A stretch of 64,000 bases of DNA from assembly GCF_002777975.1 (NCBI RefSeq), contig NZ_NGVS01000004.1:186001-250000 (forward strand), given 5' to 3'. This DNA comes from Shewanella carassii. GTDB lineage: Bacteria > Pseudomonadota > Gammaproteobacteria > Enterobacterales > Shewanellaceae. Both the position numbers and the translations under genes were made by a program. Of this stretch, positions 39,666-49,369 are shown piece by piece (the first letter of the stretch is position 1; each line of letters opens with the position of its first letter). The notes under the pieces are model-generated. The model made no database searches, was not told the origin of the DNA, and worked only from the letters and a program-made list of their open reading frames with translations.

Positions 39666-39885
39666 GAACGCGCACTACCATCTGTGCCAGTTGTGGATCC
39701 GGACATTGCTCATGCCCCATAAACCAGGCAAACAGTTCCGGGTCTTCACACTCAAGCAGACGAACAAACAGAGCCTTATTGTCAGGGCTCAGCGTTTCGT
39801 AATGCTGTTCCACAAAGGGTTGAAACAGTACATCAAGCTCCAGCATCCCACGGCGACATGCCCACTTCACCCTGGGGGTACTCAT
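39646..39885 (-). CDS. sdhE: Succinate dehydrogenase flavinylation factor SdhE
   Basis: Promotes covalent FAD attachment to SdhA/FrdA. 79 residues. RGMLELDVLFQPF contains the RGxxE motif essential for flavinylation. The start MSTPRVKWACRRGM at 39885 has AGGTG upstream; an in-frame extension to 39987 is rejected. Neighbouring nadB encodes a homologous flavoprotein. Confidence 0.93.
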   Translation of the reverse strand: MSTPRVKWACRRGMLELDVLFQPFVEQHYETLSPDNKALFVRLLECEDPELFAWFMGHEQCPDPQLAQMVVRVRGRAAP

Positions 39886-39983
39886 CAAGTCAGACACCTT
39901 TCTTGCTCCAATCAAGAGTTTTGCCGCAAGTTTACATTCTGGCGTCTGCGCTGTCGAATATCCGCCTTTATCATCTCCCCGCA

Positions 39984-40892
39984 TCAAAACTGCTGCACTT
40001 GAAGGTCTCGACCGGCGAACAAGTCACCAAAATCGGTTTCCAACAAGCGCTGCACCGCCGGATGCTGGATCATCCGTTCGGCAAACATCACATGATATTC
40101 CTCTTTGATCTCCATGGTTTCACCGAGCAGACGTATGTTGTGCTCGAGAATATCCTGCTGATAAATAGAGGGGGCAACAAATATCCCCTTACGGAAATAG
40201 CCAAAGGCCTTCATCATAGCCGCATCGTCGAACTCACCGAGGATTTTAACATTGAGACGTTTCTCATCAAACCAGCGATAGAGTTGCTGGCCCAGGGAGG
40301 TACGCCGACTGGGGATCAGTAAGGGGCCCTCCTCCAGACATTCGGGGAAACCACTTTTGAACTCCTGCGCCGAGAAGAAGGCGATACCGCACTCTCCCAG
40401 CTTCTTGGAGAGAATTTCAGGATACTTGAGGGACTCTCCGGCACAATCCGACAGTATCATATCCAACTTATGTTCCCTGAGCCGGGTCATTAGGCTCTCG
40501 TGAGTCGATTCATAACACGCTAGGTGCATAGAGCTATTGGACGGGATTACCGACATCAACACTCGACTGGCCAGCGCCTTGGAGAGGGCATCGGCAATAC
40601 CTACCTCGAACAGGATGGACTCATCCTTGCGATAATTGAGCACATCGAGCATCTCGTAAGAGAGGCTGAACATTTTGTCGGCGTAGCGAAATACCAGCTC
40701 GCCCAATTCTGTGGGTGCCAGGTTGCGCCCTACCCGCTTGAACAGACTCCCCTTGAGCCTTTCCTCCAGCGTCCTTATCTGGCCGGTAATGGTCTGGGGA
40801 GTTAAACAGAGTGTCTCGGCAGCCTTGGTCACTGAGCCTTGCTTATGCACCATCCAAAAGTAATACAGGTGGTTATAGTTCAAATGAGACAT
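39984..40892 (-). CDS. nhaR: LysR-family activator NhaR
   Basis: Na+-responsive activator of nhaA. 302 residues: helix-turn-helix about 3-62 (NYNHLYYFWMVHKQGSVTKAAETLCLTPQTITGQIRTLEERL), effector domain after about 90. N-terminus and synteny (nhaA, one small gene, nhaR) support NhaR. A large palindrome upstream of nhaA is the likely target. Confidence 0.92.
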   Translation of the reverse strand: MSHLNYNHLYYFWMVHKQGSVTKAAETLCLTPQTITGQIRTLEERLKGSLFKRVGRNLAPTELGELVFRYADKMFSLSYEMLDVLNYRKDESILFEVGIADALSKALASRVLMSVIPSNSSMHLACYESTHESLMTRLREHKLDMILSDCAGESLKYPEILSKKLGECGIAFFSAQEFKSGFPECLEEGPLLIPSRRTSLGQQLYRWFDEKRLNVKILGEFDDAAMMKAFGYFRKGIFVAPSIYQQDILEHNIRLLGETMEIKEEYHVMFAERMIQHPAVQRLLETDFGDLFAGRDLQVQQF

Positions 40893-40908
40893 AGGCTGCC
40901 CCGACTCC

Positions 40909-41292
40909 TTACTTCAAACGTTGACAGTCCAGCAAATTATTTACGGCCAACTGTAGTGTCTCTATATCCTTGACCTCGCCGCTTTCAAAGGCTTCGCTGA
41001 TCCCCATAACCAGTTGATCCCTGTCCGGGATCCTCTCCAGGCAATACTTGCGATTGGCTTCCTGAAAACGCTTTCCTCCCCGATACTTAAGCGCGCGAGC
41101 TTCATAGCCGTTACTGTCCAAGCGAGCGCCTACCGCCTGAGGTTTATACATGAGGGCACCATCAACAACGCCCTCAAGATAACTCTGACACAGGGCCGCT
41201 TCCTTGTCTGCAACACAGGCTTCTATCTGTGACGCCTGAGCCAAAGGGGCTAAGCCCGCCAGAATGAGTCCGGCCATTATGCTTGTTTTCAT
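40909..41292 (-). CDS. Small exported protein, Rap1a/Tai-like
   Basis: 127 residues with a signal peptide (cut near AQA-SQ) and four cysteines (about 26, 35, 84, 123) that could form two disulfides. The pattern C-x8-C-x-S-Y-L-x-G, a central YC and a closing Cys resembles the Rap1a/Tai immunity-protein fold. No secretion-system effector is nearby, so an immunity role is not supported here. Its start overlaps the nhaA stop by 4 bp, so it is translated with nhaA. Confidence 0.7.
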   Translation of the reverse strand: MKTSIMAGLILAGLAPLAQASQIEACVADKEAALCQSYLEGVVDGALMYKPQAVGARLDSNGYEARALKYRGGKRFQEANRKYCLERIPDRDQLVMGISEAFESGEVKDIETLQLAVNNLLDCQRLK

Positions 41293-42464
41293 TCCTTTTC
41301 TCCTTTTTCAGGTAACACTTTTGACAGCCAGAAATAGCCCACGACTGCCGCCAACATAGATCCAATCAGGATCCCCAACCTGGCCAAATCGCTATAGACA
41401 ACGCCACCATGCTCAAACGCCAGTGAGGCAATAAACATCGACATGGTAAACCCTATACCGCACATCACGGCTACAGGCATGATATGGCGCCAGGCAATCC
41501 CCTCGGGCAACTCTGCCAGACGCAACTTAACCGCGATAAAGCTGAACAACACCACACCAATCGGCTTACCAAGCAACAGACCCAAAGCGATACCCAGAGG
41601 AACAGGCGATACCAGGCTCTCCAGCGACATGCCCCCCAAAGCCACCCCGGCATTGGCAAAAGCGAATACCGGCAGGATCAAGAAGGTGCTCCAAGGGTGC
41701 AGCGCATGCTCCAGGTGCTCGGAAGGTGAACCACCCTTCTTGTCGCGCAGCGGAATACAGAAGGCGATGATCACCCCGGCCAAAGTAGCATGAACCCCGG
41801 ACTTAAGTACGGCGACCCAGAGAATGGCCCCAAGCACGCCATAAGCCCCCAGTGCAGTCACGCCACGGCGATTCAAGGTAACCAAACCTATGACGGCAGC
41901 GGCGGCAATCAAGAGGCTTATCATGGACAGATCACTGCTATAGAACAGCGCAATAATAACGATGACGCCAAGGTCATCTATGATTGCCAGCGCCAGCAAA
42001 AACACCTTGAGCGCCACTGGAACCCGGTTGCCCAAAAGTGCCATGATCCCCAGCGCAAAAGCGATATCGGTCGCGGCCGGAATCGCCCAGCCGCCCTGAG
42101 TCACAGGATCATTGGCATTAAACAGCAGATAGATAGCGGCCGGAACAACCATGCCACCTATAGCGGCAAAGGTGGGCAGAGATGCCTTGGAAACGCTGGA
42201 CAGTGCCCCCTCCAGCAGCTCACGTTTGACCTCCAGACCAATCAACAGAAAGAACAGCGCCATCAGACCATCATTGATCCACAGCAATAAGGGCTTATTG
42301 ATATCTAGGGCCCCGAGACGCAACTGCATCGGGGTATCCAAAAAACCTTGATAGAGACCGGCTAACGGTGAATTGGCCAGGACCATAGCCAAAGCTACAG
42401 CAATCAATAACAGAATACCGCCGGCAGACTCCTGGCTCAGGAAATTCCGAAGTGCCTTTTCCAT
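41289..42464 (-). CDS. nhaA: Na+/H+ antiporter NhaA
   Basis: Electrogenic exchange of two protons per Na+ in the inner membrane. 391 residues (E. coli 388), about 12 helices. The ion-binding Asp pair is in [18 protein letters not shown] (about 163-164), with [17 protein letters not shown] before it. Likely activated by NhaR, encoded two genes downstream. Confidence 0.97.
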   Translation of the reverse strand: MEKALRNFLSQESAGGILLLIAVALAMVLANSPLAGLYQGFLDTPMQLRLGALDINKPLLLWINDGLMALFFLLIGLEVKRELLEGALSSVSKASLPTFAAIGGMVVPAAIYLLFNANDPVTQGGWAIPAATDIAFALGIMALLGNRVPVALKVFLLALAIIDDLGVIVIIALFYSSDLSMISLLIAAAAVIGLVTLNRRGVTALGAYGVLGAILWVAVLKSGVHATLAGVIIAFCIPLRDKKGGSPSEHLEHALHPWSTFLILPVFAFANAGVALGGMSLESLVSPVPLGIALGLLLGKPIGVVLFSFIAVKLRLAELPEGIAWRHIMPVAVMCGIGFTMSMFIASLAFEHGGVVYSDLARLGILIGSMLAAVVGYFWLSKVLPEKGEKE

Positions 42465-42516
42465 ACTAAACTCCCAAAAACATAATTGGTTTGAGTGTAG
42501 TAGATGGATTAAAGTA

Positions 42517-42522
42517 AGTATA
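42517..42522 (-). promoter_or_regulatory. Candidate nhaA -10 element
   Basis: TATACT on the minus strand, 53 bp before nhaA, without a recognisable -35 at the right distance. This is what an activator-dependent promoter would look like. Confidence 0.35.
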
Positions 42523-42535
42523 ATCGAAAGTTTCT

Positions 42536-42568
42536 GAGGAATACCTCGAAATATACGAAGTATTCCTC
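42536..42568. promoter_or_regulatory. 33-bp palindrome upstream of nhaA (candidate NhaR operator)
   Basis: Outer arms GAGGAATAC (42536-42544) and GTATTCCTC (42560-42568) are perfect complements. The inner TCG/CGA and a central ATAT keep the symmetry, so about 27 of 33 bases are palindromic. It sits just upstream of the -10 candidate, over the -35 region. No T tract follows on either strand, so it is not a normal thyA terminator. Confidence 0.55.
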
Positions 42569-42580
42569 GAAAAAACTGGT

Positions 42581-43375
42581 TTAGATAGCGACAGGCGCCT
42601 TGATATGCGGGTGAGGATCGTAACCGGACAACTCGAAATCTTCGAATCGGTAGTCGAAAATTGATTCGGGTTTACGGATTATTTTCATTTGCGGCAAAGG
42701 CTTGGGTTCACGACTGAGTTGTAGCGCCGTTTGCTCCATATGATTGGAGTAAAGATGGGTATCACCACCGGTCCAGACAAAATCGCCCAATTCGAGGTCG
42801 CACTGCTGCGCCACCATCATGGTCAACAAGGCATAGCTGGCAATATTGAAAGGTAACCCCAAGAACACATCACAGCTGCGTTGATACAGCTGACAGGACA
42901 ACTTGCCATCGGCTACATAAAACTGGAAGAAGGCATGACAAGGTGCCAACGCCATCTTGTCGAGCTCGGAGACGTTCCAAGCCGAGACAATCAAACGTCT
43001 GGAGTCTGGTTGCGACTTGATCTGCTCTATCACCTGAGTGATCTGATCGATATGACCGCCATCGGGCGTTGGCCAACTGCGCCACTGAGCGCCGTAAACC
43101 GGCCCCAGATTACCGGCCTCATCGGCCCACTCATCCCAAATTGTCACTTTATTTTCATGCAGGTAGGCAACATTGGTGTCCCCTTTCAGGAACCAGAGTA
43201 ACTCATGGATGATGGAGCGCAAATGACACTTCTTGGTGGTCACCAAGGGGAACCCCTTACTGAGGTCAAAACGCATCTGGTAACCAAATACAGAGCGGGT
43301 TCCCGTACCGGTACGGTCACTTTTTTCGGTACCGGCATCTAAAATATGTTGCATTAAATCAAGATATTGCTGCAT
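42581..43375 (-). CDS. thyA: Thymidylate synthase
   Basis: dUMP to dTMP with methylenetetrahydrofolate. 264 residues, identical in length to E. coli. [18 protein letters not shown], catalytic Cys in [12 protein letters not shown] and [23 protein letters not shown] are conserved. The ATG overlaps the lgt stop by 1 bp. Confidence 0.98.
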   Translation of the reverse strand: MQQYLDLMQHILDAGTEKSDRTGTGTRSVFGYQMRFDLSKGFPLVTTKKCHLRSIIHELLWFLKGDTNVAYLHENKVTIWDEWADEAGNLGPVYGAQWRSWPTPDGGHIDQITQVIEQIKSQPDSRRLIVSAWNVSELDKMALAPCHAFFQFYVADGKLSCQLYQRSCDVFLGLPFNIASYALLTMMVAQQCDLELGDFVWTGGDTHLYSNHMEQTALQLSREPKPLPQMKIIRKPESIFDYRFEDFELSGYDPHPHIKAPVAI

Positions 43376-44202
43376 TACTGCTTGTCCTTCACCACGCCGG
43401 CCTGCGGCGCATTACGCATTAACAGATAGAGTCCAAAGAGGATCATGGGCACTGACAGTATCTGCCCCATGGTCAAAAAGCCCCAATAGAGCCCGAGTTG
43501 AGCATCCGGCTGTCTGACCGTTTCCACTATGCAGCGGAAGATACCATAGCCGAGCAAAAACATCCCGGACACGGCGCCGGTCTTGGGACTACGCCTGCTA
43601 AACCATTGCAGCAAAATAAACAGCGTGACGCCTTCGAGGGCAAATTGATACAGTTGTGAAGGGTGACGAGGCTCGGGACCACCGGAAGGAAACACCATGG
43701 CCCAAGGCACATCAGTTACCCGGCCCCAGAGTTCACCATTGATAAAGTTACCCAGACGCCCAGCGCCCAGGCCAATGGGCACCACCGGAGCCACCATATC
43801 GGCCACCGCAAAGAAACTGCGCTTCTGTTTCCAGGCGATGTAGAGCATGGCCAGAATGACCCCCATCAAACCACCGTGGAAGGACATGCCGCCTTCACTG
43901 ATCCTAAACAGGTATAAGGGATCGGCAATAAAGTAATCCAGATGGTAGAAGAGCACATAACCTATGCGCCCCCCCAGGATCACCCCGAGAAAAGCATAAA
44001 ACAGCAGATCAGAGACCTGCTCACGGCTCCATAATCCCTTGGATCTGTCGGCCATACGGTTGAGCAGTATCATGGCAGCCACAAAGCCCAGCAGGTACAT
44101 GAAACCATACCAACGCAAAGCCGGTTCAAAAGTCTGGCCAAACAGCTCAAAGGGGCCAAAGGAGACGATCACGGGATCGATATTGGGAAATTCTAAAGCC
44201 AT
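43375..44202 (-). CDS. lgt: Prolipoprotein diacylglyceryl transferase
   Basis: Adds diacylglycerol to the lipobox Cys of prolipoproteins at the inner membrane. 275 residues, seven helices. The signature [19 protein letters not shown] and RHPSQLYQ are intact. lgt-thyA order as in E. coli. Confidence 0.97.
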   Translation of the reverse strand: MALEFPNIDPVIVSFGPFELFGQTFEPALRWYGFMYLLGFVAAMILLNRMADRSKGLWSREQVSDLLFYAFLGVILGGRIGYVLFYHLDYFIADPLYLFRISEGGMSFHGGLMGVILAMLYIAWKQKRSFFAVADMVAPVVPIGLGAGRLGNFINGELWGRVTDVPWAMVFPSGGPEPRHPSQLYQFALEGVTLFILLQWFSRRSPKTGAVSGMFLLGYGIFRCIVETVRQPDAQLGLYWGFLTMGQILSVPMILFGLYLLMRNAPQAGVVKDKQ

Positions 44203-44239
44203 AACAGAAAGACGATTCCTAAATTAACGATGGCGCAGA

Positions 44240-45040
44240 TCAGGCCAGAATAAGTTTAAGACCCACAACAACCAATAAAAGTGCAAATATTTTCTTCAGC
44301 ACAGGTGTCGGCCAGGTACTGGCCGCTTTGACACCGACCGGCGCCATCAGCATGGAGGAAGCAATAATACCCACCAGCGCCGGCAGATAAACATACCCCA
44401 AAGTGCCGCTTGGCATATCCGGGGCATTCCAGCCTGCGATAACATACCCTAAACTGCCCCAAAGGGCGATGATAAGACCTGTAGCCGATGAAAAACCCAC
44501 CGCCTGACGCATCTGCAGCCCACACCAGGTGAGGAAAGGTACCAAGAGCACCCCACCACCTATGCCCATCAAGGCGGCAATAATGGCAATAATCGCCGAG
44601 ACGATCAGTAAAACGGGAAATGGCGGCAAGCCCTCTTTCGCCGCCGGACGAAAAGGAAATGCCATCTGGGCGGCCATCAAAATCACAAACACCGCAAAGG
44701 CGCGGCGCAGATCATCGGCAGGGATCAATTCGGCGATAAACCCCGAACATAAAGCTCCCAATGCCAGACCGGGTAACATGGATTTAAACAGCGGCCAAGG
44801 AATATTACCGCGGCTATGGTGGGCGCGGGCCGATGAAAAAGAGGTCAAAATGATGGCCGCCAGTGAAGTGGCAATAGCAACATGGGGTAACTGCGCCGCG
44901 GGAACCCCCACCTTGGGTAAAATATACAACAGCGCCGGCACCACAATAAGACCACCGCCTATCCCCAACAAGCCAGCCATAAAGCCGACAAAGGCTCCCA
45001 AGGCCAAACAAATACCGAATACCCAGAGAAATGTGTCCAC
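44240..45040 (-). CDS. TSUP-family permease (TauE/SafE)
   Basis: 266 residues, about eight helices in two homologous halves, each opening with a glycine-rich motif (GLLGIGGGLIVVP and ALMGIGGGVLLVPF). The family exports or imports sulfonates, sulfite or related anions. The substrate is not deducible. GTG start with AGGA upstream. Confidence 0.88.
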   Translation of the reverse strand: MDTFLWVFGICLALGAFVGFMAGLLGIGGGLIVVPALLYILPKVGVPAAQLPHVAIATSLAAIILTSFSSARAHHSRGNIPWPLFKSMLPGLALGALCSGFIAELIPADDLRRAFAVFVILMAAQMAFPFRPAAKEGLPPFPVLLIVSAIIAIIAALMGIGGGVLLVPFLTWCGLQMRQAVGFSSATGLIIALWGSLGYVIAGWNAPDMPSGTLGYVYLPALVGIIASSMLMAPVGVKAASTWPTPVLKKIFALLLVVVGLKLILA

Positions 45041-45089
45041 AGAGGTTCCTTAATTCTTGTTGTTATTCCATACACCCGCCACATCAGAC

Positions 45090-47324
45090 TCAATTGAGAA
45101 TGGCAGCCAGCTCTCTTTGTCCCAAATAATCACGCACCAGTTGCCGCACTTCGTTGCCGCTTCTGAGTGTCAGTGCCTCAGCTAATAACTGTTCCAACTC
45201 ATCACTGCGGACCCGCCGCAGCAGATAATTGATCCGGGCCAAGCTGCCCTGATTCATACTCAGGCGGTTATACCCCATGGCGACCAGCAACAAAGCGCCG
45301 CCGGGCTCCCCGGCCAACTCACCACAGACGCTGGCATCGAGGCCATATTGACGGCATGTCTCCCGCGCCTGTTTCAGTGAACGCAATATCCCCGGGTGAT
45401 AACTGTCAAACAGGGCACTGACTCTGGGATTGTTGCGATCCACCGCCAACAGATACTGGGTCAGGTCGTTACTGCCGACCGATACAAAATCGACCCGTTT
45501 GGCCACTTCATCGAGCTGATACAACAATGCAGGAACTTCCAGCATAATGCCGACCTTGGGCCATTTCAGTTCGGGGTTCACATCCGACTTAAGCTCGGAA
45601 TAAGCCTGTTCGATATATTCCAGTGCTTGTTCTATCTCATCGAGATAACTGACCATGGGCAGCAAAATATGCAACTGCTCGCCGCTGCCGCTAGCCTGGA
45701 GCATGGCGCGGATTTGTACCAGAAACAGCTCGGGATGGTCCAGCGACAAGCGAATGCCACGCCAACCCAAAAATGGGTTTTCTTCCTTGATGGGGAAATA
45801 AGACAGAGGCTTGTCTCCGCCCACATCCAGAGTGCGCATCACCACGGGGCGCCCCGATGCCGCCTCCAACACCTGACGATATACCTTGACCTGCTCTGAC
45901 TCGCTGGGAAAACGCTGCTGTAACATGAAGGGAATTTCGGTGCGATACAACCCAATACCATCGGCACCTTCGGCAATTTCCGAGGCCAAACCACTGAGCA
46001 ATCCCGCGTTCATGTATAGATGAATACGTTTGCCATCGACCGTCTCAGCTGGCAAGTTCAGCTCCCTGGCGTATTGCCGCTGCAACGCTCTCTCGGCAGA
46101 CAATAAACTGCGGTACTCACCGACCACGGCCGGAGACGGCGACACCATCAGCTGACCGCGGGTGGCATTGAGCACCAAAAGCTTCTTGTCGATGTCGGCA
46201 GCCAAGACCTGGTCGACCCCTGTGATGGCTGGCACGCCCAAGGCCCGGGCCAGAATGGCAGCATGGGAGTTGACCCCGCCAAGCTCTGTCACTATCCCGG
46301 CCAACTTTTGCCGCGGAAATTCGGCCAACAAGGTGGTGTCCGCTTCACGGGTCACCAGAATAACCGGCTTATCGGCATTGAGCTCCAACCGTTCCGGCTC
46401 AATCAATTGGCGCAGCACCTTCTGCCCCAAGTCACGGATATCGCTGGCCCGCTCCTTGAGATAGGGGTCTTCCATCGCCATAAACTGGGTGATGTAACGC
46501 AAAGATACGCGACTGACCGCCGACTCGGCGCACCAACCCGCGAGCACCTCATCGCGATATTCGCCCCCAAGGCTGGCCTCTTCCAGCAAGAGTTGTAGCG
46601 CCGAGAAGATAGACACCACCTCTTCATCCTGCTCACGGTCAAAACGCTGTGCCAGGGTACTCAGGGTGTTACGGCAACGCTCGATTGCTGTCCTGAGGCG
46701 CTCAAGCTCATTGGGGATATCTGTTGCGGTTTGATCCGGCTGCTCCAGGGATATCTGCCCGCCCAGCACCAAAGCATGGGCAATGGCGATACCATTGGAG
46801 GCCGGCGTGCCCTGAAACAGGATTTGTAGCTGATCTTCCTTGACGCTGGCCTTTTGCTTGAGGCCACGAATGGCCATGGCCAACTGCGCCGCCAGCGTCA
46901 TTAGAAAGGCTTCTTCCCCTTCGCTGAACTGACGGGCACTGGGCTGCTGCACCACTATGACGCCAAGCAGCTGTTTCTGATAAATAATGGGCGCGGCGAG
47001 AAAGGCGCGATATTCCTCTTCGGCCACTTCGGGAAAGAGTTTGAATCTGGGATGGGCTCTGGCATCGGCTAGATTGATGGCTTCTTCACGCTCAGCAACC
47101 AAGCCCACCAGACCTTCGGTCAACGGCATACGAACTCGGCCAACGGCACTGGGTTCCAAGCCATCTGTGGCCGAGAGGACCAACTCATTTTTATCCAGAA
47201 TATAGATAGAACAACACTGAGTGCTCATGGCGGCCTTTATCTGGCCGACCAATAGCTCAAGGGCAGCCTCGAGATCCCTTGCGGCCGCAACTGCCTGAGT
47301 AATATCCCTGAGCGTGTTTAACAC
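45090..47324 (-). CDS. ptsP: PEP-protein phosphotransferase PtsP (EI-Ntr)
   Basis: First enzyme of the nitrogen PTS: autophosphorylates from PEP and passes phosphate to NPr. 744 residues: GAF domain about 1-155, then the enzyme I module with the active His in GGVNSHAAILARALGVPAITG (about 354-358), the PEP barrel with MRTLDVGGDKPLSYF, VGSNDLTQYLLAVDRNNP and the Cys of VCGELAGEP. GTG start. Upstream of it is rppH, the conserved order. Confidence 0.96.
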   Translation of the reverse strand: MLNTLRDITQAVAAARDLEAALELLVGQIKAAMSTQCCSIYILDKNELVLSATDGLEPSAVGRVRMPLTEGLVGLVAEREEAINLADARAHPRFKLFPEVAEEEYRAFLAAPIIYQKQLLGVIVVQQPSARQFSEGEEAFLMTLAAQLAMAIRGLKQKASVKEDQLQILFQGTPASNGIAIAHALVLGGQISLEQPDQTATDIPNELERLRTAIERCRNTLSTLAQRFDREQDEEVVSIFSALQLLLEEASLGGEYRDEVLAGWCAESAVSRVSLRYITQFMAMEDPYLKERASDIRDLGQKVLRQLIEPERLELNADKPVILVTREADTTLLAEFPRQKLAGIVTELGGVNSHAAILARALGVPAITGVDQVLAADIDKKLLVLNATRGQLMVSPSPAVVGEYRSLLSAERALQRQYARELNLPAETVDGKRIHLYMNAGLLSGLASEIAEGADGIGLYRTEIPFMLQQRFPSESEQVKVYRQVLEAASGRPVVMRTLDVGGDKPLSYFPIKEENPFLGWRGIRLSLDHPELFLVQIRAMLQASGSGEQLHILLPMVSYLDEIEQALEYIEQAYSELKSDVNPELKWPKVGIMLEVPALLYQLDEVAKRVDFVSVGSNDLTQYLLAVDRNNPRVSALFDSYHPGILRSLKQARETCRQYGLDASVCGELAGEPGGALLLVAMGYNRLSMNQGSLARINYLLRRVRSDELEQLLAEALTLRSGNEVRQLVRDYLGQRELAAILN

Positions 47325-47349
47325 CTATTCCCCCTTTCGATATCAAACC

Positions 47350-47874
47350 TCAGCCTGCAGCTCTTTGTCGTCCCCGTCGGCGTGAAGGTTCCCGGGTTTG
47401 TAATGCCAGAGCCGTTGCAGCGAACTCTTTCATGACTTTACGGTAAACATCACGTTTAAAAGATACCACCTGACGCACAGGGTACCAATAACTGACCCAG
47501 CGCCAATCATCGAACTCAGGATGGCCGGACGAGTTCAAGTTGACGGCACTGTCCTGGCTCTTGAGCTGAAGCAAAAACCATTTCTGTTTCTGGCCGATAC
47601 AAACAGGCTTGCTGTCTTGGCGCACCAAACGCTTTGGCAACTTGTATCGCAGCCAGGAGCGGGTAGAAGTCAGGATCTGTACATGCTCAGGCCTGAGCCC
47701 AACTTCTTCATACAGCTCGCGATACATGGCATCTTCGGCTGATTCACCATCATCCAATCCCCCTTGGGGAAATTGCCAGGAATGTTGGCCAAATCGCCTG
47801 GCCCACATCACCTGGCCAAATCTGTTGCAGATAATGATGCCCACATTTGCGCGAAAACCGTCGCTGTCAATCAC
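47350..47874 (-). CDS. rppH: RNA pyrophosphohydrolase
   Basis: Removes pyrophosphate from mRNA 5' ends, triggering decay. 174 residues. Nudix box [23 protein letters not shown] is complete and [16 protein letters not shown] is typical. The GTG start aligns with the E. coli N-terminus and has GGAG 6 nt upstream. Confidence 0.97.
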   Translation of the reverse strand: MIDSDGFRANVGIIICNRFGQVMWARRFGQHSWQFPQGGLDDGESAEDAMYRELYEEVGLRPEHVQILTSTRSWLRYKLPKRLVRQDSKPVCIGQKQKWFLLQLKSQDSAVNLNSSGHPEFDDWRWVSYWYPVRQVVSFKRDVYRKVMKEFAATALALQTREPSRRRGRQRAAG

Positions 47875-48571
47875 ATGGACTCCGAAAAAGCGATAAATTT
47901 CAATGATTCGATTGTTTCACAATCCCACGTCGGCAGCAATTCTCTATTTGCGGCTTTTTACCGGGATAAATAGTAACGAATTTGTACTTTATCAACAGTG
48001 GCAAGTCCAACCTTAGCCGGATATCCACAAAAACTGTGGATATCTCTGTTTGAAACTCGGCTGAACTTCTGGAAACGCTGTTTTTTGTATCATTTAACGC
48101 TTTTCCCTCAATGAAGGAAAATAGATAAAATACGATTAATCACAATGACTTAAAAAACAAAAAAATATTCTTAAAAACAGAAAAGTCATTGATAGCGCAC
48201 TTTTTGATCACCCCATATTGGAAAACAACTTGCGGTTAGTATCACAAAAATTTATTCACACCCTATGGACAAAAACTCGGCCTAAAAGCCAGAAACAGCA
48301 CATAATTGGGTTGACACTGGTAGCAACTTACTTTATTGACAGTAAAAAATATTCAGTTATCCCAAAATGCTGTGGATAAGTTTGTTGGCAACACAGGGGA
48401 AATCGGCGAGTAACTCAGAAAAACCATCAACCCCAGATTAAAACCAAGCACTTTATTCAATAAAAACAAAATGATAGAAAAGCACACATAGAATATACCT
48501 TCCCCCCTTATGTGGAAGAGCGTTTTTTGTACAGCCTTGTTATCCAAGATGGCTTAGGTAAAATCAGCGCC
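47875..48571. other. AT-rich intergenic region with DnaA-box cluster (DARS2-like)
   Basis: Nearly 700 bp without a credible gene between divergent rppH and mutH. It contains DnaA boxes: ATATCCACA (48021-48029), TGTGGATAT (48035-48043), TTATTCACA (48252-48260, perfect consensus) and TGTGGATAA (48371-48379, perfect consensus). A near-match TTATCAACA lies at 47989-47997. To my recollection E. coli DARS2, which recharges DnaA with ATP, lies in this same rppH(ygdP)-mutH interval. Promoters for the two genes must also be here. Confidence 0.65.
48020..48044. promoter_or_regulatory. Paired inverted DnaA boxes
   Basis: Arms GATATCCACA and TGTGGATATC are perfect complements separated by AAAAC. Each contains a DnaA box differing from TTATNCACA only at the first base. 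They point toward each other across 5 bp. Confidence 0.65.
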
Positions 48572-49246
48572 ATGAAAACCAATATCTTGCCGCCAAGTTC
48601 TTTGGCACAACTACTGCAGCGCGCCGATGACATCGCCGGGCTGACTCTGGGACAACTCGCCGAATCCTTAGGGGTAGCCGTGCCCAGAGACTTTCGCCGC
48701 GACAAAGGTTGGACCGGACAGTTACTGGAACTGGCGTTGGGGGCGACCGCGGGCTCCAAACCCGAACAGGACTTTCTGCACCTTGGGGTAGAGCTGAAGA
48801 GCATTCCTATAGATGAACGTGGCATACCGCTGGAAACCACCTATGTTTGTGTCGCGCCGCTGACTAATATCTCAGGCCTGCGTTGGGAACAGAGTCTGGT
48901 GTATCACAAGCTGCAACGGGTGTTGTGGATCCCGGTTCAGGGAGACAGAGCGCTATCTCCAGGAGTCAGACGTATCGGCTCACCGCTGTTGTGGCAACCC
49001 AGTGCCGAAGAAAACAGACTATTGCGTCAGGATTGGGAAGAGATCATGGAACTTATCAGTATGGGTAAAGTCAGTAAGATCACCGCCAGGCACGGTGAGG
49101 TGCTGCAGCTCAGGCCCAAGGCGGCCAATAGTAAGGTGCTAACCGAGAGTATTGCCGAAGATGGCAGCATCCAGATGACAAATCCAAGGGGCTTTTATCT
49201 CAAGACTCAGTTCACCAAAGGGCTACTGGAACGCTTTTTTGGCTGA
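48572..49246 (+). CDS. mutH: DNA mismatch repair endonuclease MutH
   Basis: Nicks the unmethylated strand at GATC sites after MutS/MutL recognition; implies Dam methylation. 224 residues (E. coli 229). [27 protein letters not shown] and [10 protein letters not shown] hold the catalytic Asp/Glu/Lys. The start at [10 protein letters not shown] is chosen by alignment; a GTG 60 bp upstream opens the same frame. Confidence 0.96.
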   Translation: MKTNILPPSSLAQLLQRADDIAGLTLGQLAESLGVAVPRDFRRDKGWTGQLLELALGATAGSKPEQDFLHLGVELKSIPIDERGIPLETTYVCVAPLTNISGLRWEQSLVYHKLQRVLWIPVQGDRALSPGVRRIGSPLLWQPSAEENRLLRQDWEEIMELISMGKVSKITARHGEVLQLRPKAANSKVLTESIAEDGSIQMTNPRGFYLKTQFTKGLLERFFG

Positions 49247-49369
49247 TATCGCCTCTAATCCGCACTTGCCTTGATTAAGATCACAATTACCACTGGAAAT
49301 CAGAGGGGTATATTCTATAAACTAGCGCATCCTTAGCAGGCACCTTTAATTTAGGATAGATTTCACCCC

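Noticed and set aside
48353..48547. 64-codon minus-strand frame in the rppH-mutH gap
   Set aside because: No ribosome site, low-complexity hydrophobic translation, and it runs across DnaA boxes and the mutH promoter region.
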